DNA of 64,000 nt from UBA7672 sp965279085 (GTDB lineage Bacteria; Pseudomonadota; Alphaproteobacteria; Caulobacterales; Hyphomonadaceae): assembly GCA_965279085.1 (NCBI GenBank), contig OZ257149.1, positions 558,001 through 622,000 of the forward strand. The letters are read 5' to 3'. Positions 8,845 to 18,526 of this stretch are shown here, in pieces (the stretch's first letter is position 1; each line of letters begins with the position of its first letter). The translations under genes were made by a program, and so were the position numbers. The notes under the pieces are model-generated. The model searched no databases. It was not told the DNA's origin and saw nothing but the letters and a program-made list of their open reading frames with translations.

Positions 8845-10205
8845 TACTCGAACCTCAGCGCTTCAACCGGGTTGAGCCGCGCGGCCCACAGCGACGGGAT
8901 GATCGACATGAACAGCGTCACGACAAACGCCGCGCCGGCGACCCAGCCAACTTCGCCCCACTCCAGCTTCGCAGGCAGCGCGTCGAGCTGGTAGATGTCC
9001 GGCGGGAACAGGCAGAAGCCAAGTAGGTTCTCGAGGAAGTGCTGGATGTCGGCGATGAAAGTGGCGCTAAGTACGCCCAGCGCCACGCCCGTCGCCACGC
9101 CCGCCATGCCAAGCACCGTGCCAGTCATCATGAAGATACGCACCACACCGCCGCGCGTGGCGCCGATGGTCCGCAGGATGGCCACATCCCTCGCCTTGTT
9201 CTTAACCAGCATGAGAACGCCGGTGATGATATTGAGCGCCGTGATCACCACGACGATGAACAGGATCAGCCGCATCACGTTGCGTTCGACCGCAAGAGCC
9301 GTGACAAACGTGCTGTTGCGCTCGATCCAGCTCTGCATGCGATAGGGCTTTTCCTGGGCGAGCGCTTTTACAAACTCGTCGGCCGAGTTGGGGTCTGTGA
9401 GACGAAGACCGAGCAGCGGATAGCCTTCGTCATAGCCGAACAGGTTCTTGGACGACTCGATCGGTAGAAAGACGACGTACCGGTCGAACCGCTCGTTGCC
9501 GACGTGATAGATCGCCGAGATCGTATAGGTCCGCGTGCGCGGCGACGTGCCGAAAGCCGTACGCGCGCCGTTGGGCTGCGTGATCGTGATCTTGTCGCCT
9601 ACGCCAACGCCCAGCGCCCATGCGAATGCATCGCCCATGACGATGTCTGACGACAGCGCCCCGCCGTCGCCGAAGCGGTCGAGCGAGCCAGCGCCGGATG
9701 GCGGCGCAAACAGGGCCGAGCAGCGGTTGCGCGGCTTGTCGGTCGGGATCACCGGCGCAGAGGCGCCAGCGACGCTGCGCGATATCATCTGGTTGGCGCG
9801 AATGTCCTCCGGCAGGACGCCTCGTACCTGGATGCCTTCGCTGCGTCCATAAGCCGAAGCGAGGCCAGTGCCCTCGTGCAGCGGCTCGACGGTTTCGACG
9901 CCGGGCTTTGTCCGAAGTTCCTCGATCAGCGCATCGACCTGCGGCTGAGGAATGCCACGCGTGTCGATGAACACATGCGGCTCAAAGCCAACGATCTTGG
10001 AGACCAGCTCAAGCCGGAACCCGTTCATGATCGACATGGTCAGGATCAGCGCCCACACGCCGAGCGTGATGCCGATTACCGAGACGATGGAGATAAACGC
10101 CAGGCCGCCGTGCTCGCGCTTGGCGCCGAGATAGCGCATCGCGAGCATCCGCTCGAACGGGCCGAAAGGCCGGTGGACGACCCGCTGCTCCTTGGCCGCT
10201 TCCAT
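8844..10205 (-). CDS. lolC: Lipoprotein-releasing system permease LolC/LolE
   Basis: Membrane component of the Lol exporter. The N-terminal MRYLGAKREHGGLAFISIVSVIGITLGVWALI is the classic LolC/E start with one membrane helix. A periplasmic MacB-like domain follows, then three helices near the C-terminus with KARDVAILRTIGATRGGVVRIF between them. ATG at 10205 lies 4 bases after the proS stop and gives 453 residues; the frame is open upstream but that part overlaps proS. A single permease gene is present, as in alphaproteobacteria where LolC/E is a homodimer. Confidence 0.93.
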   Translation of the reverse strand: MEAAKEQRVVHRPFGPFERMLAMRYLGAKREHGGLAFISIVSVIGITLGVWALILTMSIMNGFRLELVSKIVGFEPHVFIDTRGIPQPQVDALIEELRTKPGVETVEPLHEGTGLASAYGRSEGIQVRGVLPEDIRANQMISRSVAGASAPVIPTDKPRNRCSALFAPPSGAGSLDRFGDGGALSSDIVMGDAFAWALGVGVGDKITITQPNGARTAFGTSPRTRTYTISAIYHVGNERFDRYVVFLPIESSKNLFGYDEGYPLLGLRLTDPNSADEFVKALAQEKPYRMQSWIERNSTFVTALAVERNVMRLILFIVVVITALNIITGVLMLVKNKARDVAILRTIGATRGGVVRIFMMTGTVLGMAGVATGVALGVLSATFIADIQHFLENLLGFCLFPPDIYQLDALPAKLEWGEVGWVAGAAFVVTLFMSIIPSLWAARLNPVEALRFE

Positions 10206-10209
10206 GCGG

Positions 10210-11541
10210 TCAGGTCCCCTTCGCGGCGAGGCAGCGCTTGATGGCGGCCTCAAGGGTCATCTCTTCAGAGCTGCCAGCCTTGCGGTTGCGATACTCAACC
10301 ACCCCAGCCTTCACACCCTTGGGGCCGACAACGATCATTTCCGGCACGCCGATCAGCTCCATCGTGGAGAACTTGGCGCCCGGCCGCTCGCCGGTGTCAT
10401 CGTACAGCACATCGAAGCCGGCATTCTGCAGCTGCTCGTAAGCGCTCTCGCAGACCTTCGTCACATCGGCATCGTCGCTGCGCAGGCTGACCACGGCCGT
10501 TTCGAACGGAGCAACGGCGCGCGGCCAGATCACACCCTTTTCGTCATGGCTCGCCTCGATGATAGCGCCGAGCAGGCGGGAAACGCCGATGCCGTAGGAG
10601 CCCATCTCGACCGGGATGTTCTTGCCATCCGATGTCGCCACTTCGGCCTTCATAGGCGCGGAATACTTCGTGCCGAAATAGAAGATGTGGCCGACCTCGA
10701 TGCCGCGCGCAGAGAGGCGGCGCTCGGCCGGCACTTCGCTCTCGAAGCGCGCCGCATCGTGCATTTCTTCGGTGGCCGCGTAGAGCTTCGTGCGCTTTTC
10801 CACTTCCGGCAGAAGGTCCTGCCAGAAATCGAGACCCGCTCCAGGAGCCGGCATGTCCACCAGTGCACTGTCGCAGAACACGGCGCTCTCGCCCGTTTCC
10901 GCCAGCACGATGAACTCGTGGGAGAGGTCGCCGCCGATGGGGCCGGTGTCGGCGCGCATCGGCACAGCCTTCAGGCCCATGCGGCTGAACGTGTTCAGGT
11001 AGGCGCAGAACATACGGTAGTAGGACTGCTTTGCCGCTTCGACAGTCACGTCGAAGGAGTACGCGTCCTTCATCAGGAATTCGCGGCCGCGCATCACGCC
11101 GAAACGCGGACGCACCTCGTCCCGGAATTTCCATTGGATATGGTAGAGGTTCAGCGGAAGCTGCTTGTACGAGCGCACATACGTCCGGAAGATGTCGGTG
11201 ATCATCTCCTCGTTCGTGGGACCATACAGCATCTCGCGCTCGTGGCGGTCGACGATGCGCAGCATCTCTTTGCCATACGCGTCGTAGCGGCCGCTCTCCT
11301 TCCAGAGATCAGCGGACTGGATGGTCGGCATCAGAAGCTCGATGGCGCCGGCGCGCTCCTGCTCTTCACGCACGATCTTCTCGATCTTGTGCAGCACGCG
11401 CATGCCCAGCGGCAGCCAGGAATAGATGCCCGCCCCGTTCTGCTTGATCATGCCCGCGCGCAGCATCAGCTGGTGCGACACGATCTGCGCATCGGCAGGC
11501 GCTTCCTTGAGCACCGGCAGGAAATAACGGGAAAGACGCAT
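10210..11541 (-). CDS. proS: Prolyl-tRNA synthetase, short alphaproteobacterial form
   Basis: Charges tRNA-Pro with proline. The class II motifs are visible: LMLRAGMIKQNGAGIYSWLPLG (motif 1 region), FRDEVRPRFGVMRGREFLMKDAYSFD (motif 2) and SYGIGVSRLLGAIIE (motif 3). A C-terminal anticodon-binding domain follows. The 443-residue length lacks the roughly 180-residue editing insertion found in E. coli ProS, as is usual in this class. ATG at 11541 begins the conserved MRLSRYFLP. Confidence 0.95.
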   Translation of the reverse strand: MRLSRYFLPVLKEAPADAQIVSHQLMLRAGMIKQNGAGIYSWLPLGMRVLHKIEKIVREEQERAGAIELLMPTIQSADLWKESGRYDAYGKEMLRIVDRHEREMLYGPTNEEMITDIFRTYVRSYKQLPLNLYHIQWKFRDEVRPRFGVMRGREFLMKDAYSFDVTVEAAKQSYYRMFCAYLNTFSRMGLKAVPMRADTGPIGGDLSHEFIVLAETGESAVFCDSALVDMPAPGAGLDFWQDLLPEVEKRTKLYAATEEMHDAARFESEVPAERRLSARGIEVGHIFYFGTKYSAPMKAEVATSDGKNIPVEMGSYGIGVSRLLGAIIEASHDEKGVIWPRAVAPFETAVVSLRSDDADVTKVCESAYEQLQNAGFDVLYDDTGERPGAKFSTMELIGVPEMIVVGPKGVKAGVVEYRNRKAGSSEEMTLEAAIKRCLAAKGT

Positions 11542-11632
11542 GAAAGGCCCTGAAACGCGTGCAGACAGTATCAGGCTGATAGCCGCCCCTGTGTGACCAC
11601 GCAATGAGGCCGGACTTGGGCTTGGATTGGGG

Positions 11633-11884
11633 CTAACGCCTTGGAATCATGAAATCCAGCAAGTGCATATGGAGCGTGAGCCACAGAAGGAAAGTCACCG
11701 CCGCGGCGCCCGCCGTCGGGACAATGAATTTCCAGCGCCAGCCGATCTTCTCCGGCGCGCCGCGCTCCGTGCCGGGAATCACCGTCCCCGCCTCGTGCTG
11801 ACTCCGCGTCCCCGCCGACAGCATCGGCAGGAAGATCAGCCACCACGAGCAGATGTAGACGACGATGCCTTCGAATATGCCCAT
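11633..11884 (-). CDS. DUF1467 family small membrane protein
   Basis: An 83-residue protein starting MGIFEGIVVYICSWWLIFLPML with two membrane helices (about residues 6-24 and 55-74) separated by a short polar loop. The sequence matches my recollection of the DUF1467 family, typically found beside mce or proS in alphaproteobacteria. Function is unknown. It lies between mce (10-base gap) and proS (91-base gap) and is likely cotranscribed with them. Confidence 0.85.
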   Translation of the reverse strand: MGIFEGIVVYICSWWLIFLPMLSAGTRSQHEAGTVIPGTERGAPEKIGWRWKFIVPTAGAAAVTFLLWLTLHMHLLDFMIPRR

Positions 11885-11894
11885 GCGCCCGACC

Positions 11895-12314
11895 CTAGTG
11901 GTGGTCCTTCGGCGTTTCCATGAGTTCGATCAGCACACCTTCCGAGTCCTTGGGATGGATGAAGATCACCAGCGTGCCGTGGGCGCCGATGCGGGGCTCG
12001 CCCAGCACTTTCGCGCCTTTCTTCTCCATGTCGGCCTTGGCCTCATGGATGTCCGGCACCTCGAAGCAGACATGGTGCTGGCCGCCCTTCGGGTTCTTCT
12101 CGAGGAAGTTGATGATGGGCGACTTCTCACCCAGCGGCTCGATGATCTCGAGCTGCGTGTTCGGCAGGTTGATGAAGCCAACGCGGACGCCCTGCGCCGG
12201 CATGTCGAACGGCTGCACGAACTCGGTCGCGCCATAGAGCGCCTTGTACGTCTCGAACGTCTTCTCGATCGACGGCACGGCGATGCCGATATGGTTCAGG
12301 CGACCGATGGTCAT
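11895..12314 (-). CDS. mce: Methylmalonyl-CoA epimerase
   Basis: Interconverts (R)- and (S)-methylmalonyl-CoA in propionyl-CoA breakdown. It is a 139-residue member of the vicinal oxygen chelate fold. The metal ligands expected for the family are in HIGIAVPS near the start, GGQHHVCFEV in the middle and GVLIELME near the end. The frame is open upstream, but ATG at 12314 begins the conserved MTIGRLNHIGIAV. It lies 14 bases after rnj. Confidence 0.92.
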   Translation of the reverse strand: MTIGRLNHIGIAVPSIEKTFETYKALYGATEFVQPFDMPAQGVRVGFINLPNTQLEIIEPLGEKSPIINFLEKNPKGGQHHVCFEVPDIHEAKADMEKKGAKVLGEPRIGAHGTLVIFIHPKDSEGVLIELMETPKDHH

Positions 12315-12328
12315 GGCTGCGCTCCCGG

Positions 12329-13990
12329 CTAGATCCTGTGTATCGTGATGTCGATGAGCGGGCGTTTGCCGAACTGCGTTTCCGCCGCGCGGCGAACAGC
12401 CTTGGTCAGCACCTTCTCGATCTTCTCGTCGTCGCCGAAGTCGCCCTTCTTCATGTTGTCGAGCGCAGCCTCCGCCGCCTCGTCGATCGGCTCCATGGAT
12501 TCGTCGGCCGGGCGGCCGTCCGGCTCCGAGAAGCCACGCGCCACGATGATCGGTCCGTCTTCCAGCTTGCCTTTCGAGATGACGAGGCTCACGGCGAGAT
12601 GGCCGTTCCACGCCATCTTGCGGCGCTCCCACATGCCGCCGGCCTTGTCGGACGTCAGCACCTCGCCATCGACATGAAGGCGCCCCACCGGAACCTCGTC
12701 GATCAACTCGACCGGCCCGGGCGCAAGGCGGATAACGTGACCATTGTCCGGCGTAATCGCATACGGCACCTGCAGCGACTTCGCGAAGCGCGCATGCTCC
12801 ATGATGTGCCTGCGCTCGCCATGCACCGGCACCGCGATCTGCGGCTTCGCCCACATGTACATGCGACGAAGCTCGTCGCGGCACGGGTGGCCGGAAACGT
12901 GGATGTCGAACTGGCGCGATGTCACCAGCTTGATGTTGCGCTCCGCCAGCGCGTTCTGGATCTCGCCGATCGCCCGCTCGTTCCCGGGAATGACGCGCGA
13001 GGAAAAGATCACCGTGTCGTCCGCACTCAGCTTCACACTCGGATGATCGCCACGCGCGATCCGCGCCAGCGCCGCGTTCGGCTCGCCCTGACTACCGGTG
13101 CAGAGATAGAGAACATGCTGGTGCGGAAGGTCCGCAGCTTTCTCGGGTTCGATGAAATCGAAACCCTTGAGCAACCCCACCGACTGCGCCGCAGCTACGA
13201 TGCGGATCATCGAACGCCCGACAAGACAGACCGAGCGGTCATTCGCCCGTGCCGCTTCGCAGGCCGATTGCACCCGCGCCACGTTGGAAGCGAACGACGT
13301 AATCGCCACGCGTCCTGTCTGTTCCGCCACCGCCCGGCGCAGCGCTTCGCGCGCCATGCCTTCGGATCCAGCCTCGCCTTCCTCGAACACGTTGGTCGAG
13401 TCACACACCATCGCGAGTATGCCCTCGCGGCCAAGTTCTTCGATCTTCGCCTGGTCAAAATCCTCGCCGATGATCGGATCGGGATCGATCTTCCAGTCGC
13501 CGGTGTGAAGGATCAGGCCAAGCGGCGTGCGGATCGCGAGACCATTCGGTTCCGGGATCGAGTGAGTCAGCGTGACCATCTCGATCTCAAACGGACCAAA
13601 CGTGCGTTTCTCCCGAAGCTGCATGATATGCAGCGGCGCCTCGCCATCGAGCCCGCGCTCGCGCAGCTTCTCGTTGACCAGATAGGCCGTGAACGGCGTC
13701 GCGTAGATCGGCGCACGCAGGCGCGGCCACAGCCAGCCGATCGCGCCGATATGGTCCTCGTGCGCATGCGTGAGGATGATCGCCTCGATCTGGTCGGCAA
13801 AGCTTTCCAGATAGACCGGGTCCGGCATGATGAGATCGACGCCCGGCGTCGAGTCATCGCCGAACGTCACGCCGACATCGACAATGATCCAGCGACGATC
13901 CTCCGGCGGCCCGTAACCGTAGGCGTTGAGGTTCATCCCGATTTCGCGACAGCCGCCGAGGGGAGCGAAGATGAGTTCCGCGCCCTTCAT
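12329..13990 (-). CDS. rnj: Ribonuclease J
   Basis: Metallo-beta-lactamase/beta-CASP ribonuclease that acts as 5'-3' exonuclease and endonuclease in rRNA maturation and mRNA turnover. The zinc motif HAHEDHIGA is near residue 76, followed by HTGDWKIDPDP, CDSTN, the beta-CASP motifs with HVSGHPCRDEL, and VHGERRHI. A C-terminal domain follows. The length of 553 is normal for alphaproteobacterial RNase J. Its ATG overlaps the coaX stop (ATGA). Confidence 0.95.
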   Translation of the reverse strand: MKGAELIFAPLGGCREIGMNLNAYGYGPPEDRRWIIVDVGVTFGDDSTPGVDLIMPDPVYLESFADQIEAIILTHAHEDHIGAIGWLWPRLRAPIYATPFTAYLVNEKLRERGLDGEAPLHIMQLREKRTFGPFEIEMVTLTHSIPEPNGLAIRTPLGLILHTGDWKIDPDPIIGEDFDQAKIEELGREGILAMVCDSTNVFEEGEAGSEGMAREALRRAVAEQTGRVAITSFASNVARVQSACEAARANDRSVCLVGRSMIRIVAAAQSVGLLKGFDFIEPEKAADLPHQHVLYLCTGSQGEPNAALARIARGDHPSVKLSADDTVIFSSRVIPGNERAIGEIQNALAERNIKLVTSRQFDIHVSGHPCRDELRRMYMWAKPQIAVPVHGERRHIMEHARFAKSLQVPYAITPDNGHVIRLAPGPVELIDEVPVGRLHVDGEVLTSDKAGGMWERRKMAWNGHLAVSLVISKGKLEDGPIIVARGFSEPDGRPADESMEPIDEAAEAALDNMKKGDFGDDEKIEKVLTKAVRRAAETQFGKRPLIDITIHRI

Positions 13991-14778
13991 TTCAGCTCTT
14001 TGGCCGAATTGGTGATGTTACGATCATAAAGGATCCGCAGACCCTTGATCGTGATGTCACTATCGAAATGGTCGATGCGGGTCGCGGCACCCTCGAAGAG
14101 CGAGGCGACGCCGCCGGTTGCGATGACTGTCATCGGCTGGCCGTACTCTGTCTTGATCCGTTCGACCAGCCCGTCGATCAGGTCGATATAACCCCAGAAC
14201 ACGCCGGACTGCATGGCGGAGACCGTGTCCTTGCCGATTACCTGGTCCGGCTTCTGGATGGCGACGCGCGGCAATTTCGCCGCCGCCTCGTGCAACGCCT
14301 TCATGGACAGGTTGATACCAGGCGCAATGATGCCGCCCTCGAACGAGCCATCCGCGCCGACGATATCGAACGTGGTGGCCGTTCCGCTGTCGATCACGAT
14401 CAGCGGCTTGCCGGGATAGGACCCCTGCGCGCCAACGGCGTTCACCAGGCGGTCAGCGCCGACTTCGCTGGGCTTGGGGATGTTCACCTTCACGCCCAGG
14501 TCGACATTCTCGCCGACTACAAACGGCTCAACCTTGAGGTATCGCCGCGCCAGGTTCCGCTGGTTGAAAAGCGACTGGGGCACCACCGTCGAGATGATGC
14601 AGTCGTCGATCTGCGCAAGCCGGAGCCCGCTGAGCTCCATAAGCGTGGACAGCCACACGGCATAATCGTCCGCCGTCTTGGTCATGTCCGTGGCCGATCG
14701 CCATTGCGCTCGCCACTCTTCCCCGTCGTGGACGGCAAAGAGGGTGTTGGTGTTGCCCGTATCGATCGCCAGCAGCAT
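13987..14778 (-). CDS. coaX: Type III pantothenate kinase
   Basis: First committed step of coenzyme A synthesis: phosphorylation of pantothenate. The type III signature DTGNTNTLFA opens the protein, GADRLVNAVGA and IDSGTATTFDIV carry the catalytic and phosphate-binding residues, and GGIIAPGINLSMKAL follows. ATG at 14778 has GGAG seven bases upstream and gives 263 residues beginning MLLAIDTGNT; an ATG four codons earlier at 14790 is also possible. The pair birA-coaX is common. Confidence 0.94.
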   Translation of the reverse strand: MLLAIDTGNTNTLFAVHDGEEWRAQWRSATDMTKTADDYAVWLSTLMELSGLRLAQIDDCIISTVVPQSLFNQRNLARRYLKVEPFVVGENVDLGVKVNIPKPSEVGADRLVNAVGAQGSYPGKPLIVIDSGTATTFDIVGADGSFEGGIIAPGINLSMKALHEAAAKLPRVAIQKPDQVIGKDTVSAMQSGVFWGYIDLIDGLVERIKTEYGQPMTVIATGGVASLFEGAATRIDHFDSDITIKGLRILYDRNITNSAKELK

Positions 14779-14800
14779 GCGCCGCTCCATAAGCCCCGGA

Positions 14801-15553
14801 TCAGCCTAGTACAGAGATTTCGCCAGCCCGAACATGGGTTTCGCTCCCGTCGGCCAGTTCCACGATCAATGCCCCATCTTCAGCCAGACCTGTCATCACG
14901 CCTTCGACACGACCTGAAGCGGGCGTCAGCTCCACCCTCCCGCCCAGATGCGCGGCATGAGCCAGCCAGTCGGAACGAGTGGAAGCAAAGCCTTCGCTCA
15001 GCAGCTGGAACAGTCTCGCGCGAAAAGCGATATCCAGAGCTGCTAGAAGCCTGGGCGCGGTCACCTGCTCTCCACCCGGCAGCGCGGTGAGGCAGGACGT
15101 CACTCTATCCGCCCGTTCGGGCGCGACCTCGACATTCACGCCAAACCCGGCCGCCATCCAGAGCCGCCCATGCTGTGACCCCGTCTCGATCAGGATGCCC
15201 GCAAGCTTGGCGGACCCTGCCAGTACATCGTTCGGCCATTTCAGCTTCAACTGGCCAGTATCGACACCCAGCGATCGCGATGCATCGATCACCGCAAGGC
15301 CAGCGGAGAAACAGGCCAGCGCCGCGACCTGAAGCGTGCCCAGAAATGGCAGCAACGCGGTCGCGTAGAGATTGCCGCGCGGCGACGACCATTGCCGGCC
15401 CAGCCTGCCCCGCCCTGCCGTCTGCTCGGACGTCACCAGCCAGCACGGCCCCATGTCGCCGTCGACTGCGCGACGCCTTGCCTCTTCGTTCGTTGAATCG
15501 ATCTGGTCGAACCTGACGACCGGCCATGCGCCCGAGAAGATTTCGAGCGTCAC
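14801..15553 (-). CDS. birA: Biotin-[acetyl-CoA-carboxylase] ligase, catalytic-only form
   Basis: Attaches biotin to the carrier protein of acetyl-CoA carboxylase. The 250-residue protein begins directly with the catalytic domain: DSTNEEARRR, the biotinyl-AMP loop GRGRLGRQWSSPRGNLY near residue 48, and KWPNDVLAGSAKLAGIL. It lacks the N-terminal helix-turn-helix of E. coli BirA and so should not be a repressor. It starts three bases after nuoN. Confidence 0.94.
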   Translation of the reverse strand: MTLEIFSGAWPVVRFDQIDSTNEEARRRAVDGDMGPCWLVTSEQTAGRGRLGRQWSSPRGNLYATALLPFLGTLQVAALACFSAGLAVIDASRSLGVDTGQLKLKWPNDVLAGSAKLAGILIETGSQHGRLWMAAGFGVNVEVAPERADRVTSCLTALPGGEQVTAPRLLAALDIAFRARLFQLLSEGFASTRSDWLAHAAHLGGRVELTPASGRVEGVMTGLAEDGALIVELADGSETHVRAGEISVLG

Positions 15554-15556
15554 GAC

Positions 15557-17008
15557 CTAGCCGCCCGACGCACGCGCCGCGGCCTCGAGCAGCCACTGGA
15601 TCGTGATGGTCAACACCGGGAAGATCGCGATCGATGTCAGGAACACAGTCGTTGCGACTGAGACGTCCGTCCGGTCGAGCGCATCGCCAGCCGGCTTCAT
15701 GAACATCGCCCAGATGAGGCGCAGGTAATAGCCCAGGGACACCACGCTCGCGATGCAGCCGACGATGACCAGCCACAGCATGTCACCCTGGATACCAGCC
15801 GTGAACACCTGCAGCTTGCCCCAGAAACCGGCGGCTGGCGGAATACCCGCAACGGAGAAGATCAGGATCAGCAAGCCAATCGCCATGCCCGGCTTGTGTT
15901 TCACGAGACCGTTGAGATCGGAGACCTCGTCCACCGCCTTGCCGCCCCGGCGCAGCGCGAGAATGCCACCGAACATTCCCAGCGTCGCGATGACGTAGAG
16001 CGTCATGTAGACCAGAACCGCAGCCGCACCGTCTTCAGCGCCCGCCGCGATGCCGATCAGCGCGAAGCCGACGTTGGAGATCGAGGAATAGGCCAGGATG
16101 CGCTTGATGCTGTTCTGCAGGAGCGCGCCGAACGCACCGATCAGCATCGAAAGCGCCGCGATGATCGCGATGATCTGCTTCCATGAAGCCTCATGCGGCC
16201 CGAACGTGACGAACATCACATGCGCCAGCAGCGCGACAGCCGCGATCTTCGGCGCCGTCGAGAAGAACGCCACGACCGGCGCAGGCGCACCCTCGTAAAC
16301 GTCGGGCGTCCAGATGTGGAAGGGCGCGGCCGAAGCCTTGAACGCCAGTCCGCAGATCACGAAGACGAGCCCGAAGGTGAGACCAACGGAGATCGGCGCA
16401 GCCGCGATCACCGAATAGCCCGTGCCGCCTGTGAAGCCGTAGATCAGCGACGAGCCATAGAGCAGCAGGCCGGATGCCAGCGCGCCGAGCACGAAATACT
16501 TGAGCCCCGCTTCCGCTGACTTCAGGCTGTCACGCCGGAAGGCCGCCAGCACGTATGATGAAAGGCTCAGCGTCTCGATGCCGACGTAGAGCGTCATCAG
16601 GTCATTGGCCGACAGCATCACCCCCGCGCCAAGCGCCGCGAATGTCACCAGCAGCGGATACTCATACCGCTCCATCTGCGCCGACTTGAGGAAGCCGCCC
16701 GACATGAACAGCGCGAACGCCGCCAGCGCATACGCCACGCCCTTGGCGAACAGCGTGAACATCGTCACGCGATAGAGCCCGTCCGGCGCCATCGGGCTCG
16801 CGAACGCCGAAATGCCATCGACTGCGCCGGGGTGCTGGAACTGATAGAAGGTCAGTCCGGCGGCAGTGGCCAGAGCGATGGCAGAAAGAACGCGCAGCAG
16901 ACCCGAAATCCGATCGCCGCCGATGGCGCCGAGCAGAAGTGCCGCGAGCCCGAAGCCAGCAAGAGTGGCCTCCGGTACCGCATTGTTGATGTCGGCGAGG
17001 AAATCCAT
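15557..17008 (-). CDS. nuoN: NADH-quinone oxidoreductase subunit N
   Basis: One of three antiporter-like proton-pumping subunits of complex I in the inner membrane. The 483-residue protein has about 14 predicted helices. The proton-channel segment with conserved Lys residues (FKASAAPFHIWTPDVYEGAP) and the NSIKRILAYSSISNVGF helix are both present. Last nuo gene of the operon, nine bases after nuoM. Confidence 0.96.
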   Translation of the reverse strand: MDFLADINNAVPEATLAGFGLAALLLGAIGGDRISGLLRVLSAIALATAAGLTFYQFQHPGAVDGISAFASPMAPDGLYRVTMFTLFAKGVAYALAAFALFMSGGFLKSAQMERYEYPLLVTFAALGAGVMLSANDLMTLYVGIETLSLSSYVLAAFRRDSLKSAEAGLKYFVLGALASGLLLYGSSLIYGFTGGTGYSVIAAAPISVGLTFGLVFVICGLAFKASAAPFHIWTPDVYEGAPAPVVAFFSTAPKIAAVALLAHVMFVTFGPHEASWKQIIAIIAALSMLIGAFGALLQNSIKRILAYSSISNVGFALIGIAAGAEDGAAAVLVYMTLYVIATLGMFGGILALRRGGKAVDEVSDLNGLVKHKPGMAIGLLILIFSVAGIPPAAGFWGKLQVFTAGIQGDMLWLVIVGCIASVVSLGYYLRLIWAMFMKPAGDALDRTDVSVATTVFLTSIAIFPVLTITIQWLLEAAARASGG

Positions 17009-17017
17009 GGCGCGTTC

Positions 17018-18526
17018 CTACTGTCCGACCTGTCCGATCATCCGCAGCACTTCGGCGGTTGATCCTTCGGTGAGGTTGAACACCAGACCCGGGAAGACGC
17101 CGAACACCAGGGCGCCGATCGCCAGCAGTCCGAGAATGAAGAATTCCAGAGGCGTGACATCCTTGATGTCGAACAGCTTCTCGTTGGTCATTTCGCCGAA
17201 CACGACCCGGCGATAGAGCGTGAGCATGTAGACCGCCGACAGGATGACGCCGAGCGCTGCGCCCGCCGCCGCCCAGGTCGACGCCTGGAAGCCGCCGACC
17301 ATGGTCAGGATCTCGCCGACGAAGCCCGACGTTCCGGGCAGGCCGACGTTTGCCATGGAGAACAGCATGAACAGCGCCGCATAGACCGGCATCCGATGGA
17401 CGAGGCCGCCGTAGAACGCGATCTCGCGCGTGTGCATCCGGTCGTAGATCACGCCGACACAGAAGAAGAGCGCGCCGGAAATCACGCCGTGGCTGATCAT
17501 CTGGAAGATCGCGCCCTGGATGCCCGCTTCGTTGAACGAGAAGATACCCAGCGTCACGAAGCCCATGTGCGCGACGGACGAATACGCCACCAGTTTCTTG
17601 ATGTCGGTCTGCCGGAACGCGACCAGCGACGCATAGACGATCGCGATAACCGACAACACGAACATCAACGGCTGGAACAACAACGACGCTTCCGGGAACA
17701 TCGGCAACGAGAACCGCAGGAACCCATACCCCCCCATCTTCAACAACACCGCCGCCAGCACCACCGACCCCGCCGTCGGCGCCTCAACGTGCGCATCCGG
17801 CAGCCACGTATGCACCGGCCACATCGGCAGCTTCACCGCGAAGGACGCGAAGAAAGCCAGCCACAGCCATGTCTGCACCTCTGGCGGGAACAGCAGCGCG
17901 CCGGTTTCTGGGTGCAGCCCGTTCTGCAGCACTTCCACATCGGTCGTGCCCGCGACGATGGACATGTAGACCAGCGCTGCGAGCAACAGCAGCGATCCCA
18001 GCAGCGTGTACAGAAAGAACTTGAAGGCCGCATACAGGCGGTTCTTGCCGCCCCAGATGCCGATGATGAGGAACATCGGGATCAGGCCGCCTTCGAAGAA
18101 GACGTAGAACAGGATCAGGTCCAGCGCGCAGAAGACGCCGATCATCAGCGTCTCGAGCACCAGGAAGCAGATCATGTATTCCGCCAGCCGGTCCTCGATC
18201 GATTTCGCGGACTGCATGATGCACAGCGGCGTCAGCGCGGTCGTCAGCACGATCAGCGAGATTGAAAGGCCGTCCACGCCCAGCTTGTAGGACGAGCCGC
18301 CGAACCACGGGATGCTCTCGACGAACTGGTAACCCGTCACGTCCGGCTTGAAGCCCGATAGCGCGATGATCGACACGATCAGCGCGACAAGCGAGGTCAG
18401 CAGCGCAATGCCCTTGGACGCGCTCGACGCAACCGCACCGCCGCCGACAATGCGGAAGACGAGGATCAGCAGCGCCCCGACCAGCGGGATGAAGGTCGTG
18501 ATCGAAAGGATCGGCAGGTTAGACAT
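17018..18526 (-). CDS. nuoM: NADH-quinone oxidoreductase subunit M
   Basis: Antiporter-like membrane subunit of complex I, 502 residues. Diagnostic segments are KLPMWPVHTWLPDAHVEAPTAGSVVLAAVLLKMGGYG and TDIKKLVAYSSVAHMGFV, which hold the channel lysines and histidines. It starts one base into the nuoL stop, so translation is coupled. Confidence 0.97.
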   Translation of the reverse strand: MSNLPILSITTFIPLVGALLILVFRIVGGGAVASSASKGIALLTSLVALIVSIIALSGFKPDVTGYQFVESIPWFGGSSYKLGVDGLSISLIVLTTALTPLCIMQSAKSIEDRLAEYMICFLVLETLMIGVFCALDLILFYVFFEGGLIPMFLIIGIWGGKNRLYAAFKFFLYTLLGSLLLLAALVYMSIVAGTTDVEVLQNGLHPETGALLFPPEVQTWLWLAFFASFAVKLPMWPVHTWLPDAHVEAPTAGSVVLAAVLLKMGGYGFLRFSLPMFPEASLLFQPLMFVLSVIAIVYASLVAFRQTDIKKLVAYSSVAHMGFVTLGIFSFNEAGIQGAIFQMISHGVISGALFFCVGVIYDRMHTREIAFYGGLVHRMPVYAALFMLFSMANVGLPGTSGFVGEILTMVGGFQASTWAAAGAALGVILSAVYMLTLYRRVVFGEMTNEKLFDIKDVTPLEFFILGLLAIGALVFGVFPGLVFNLTEGSTAEVLRMIGQVGQ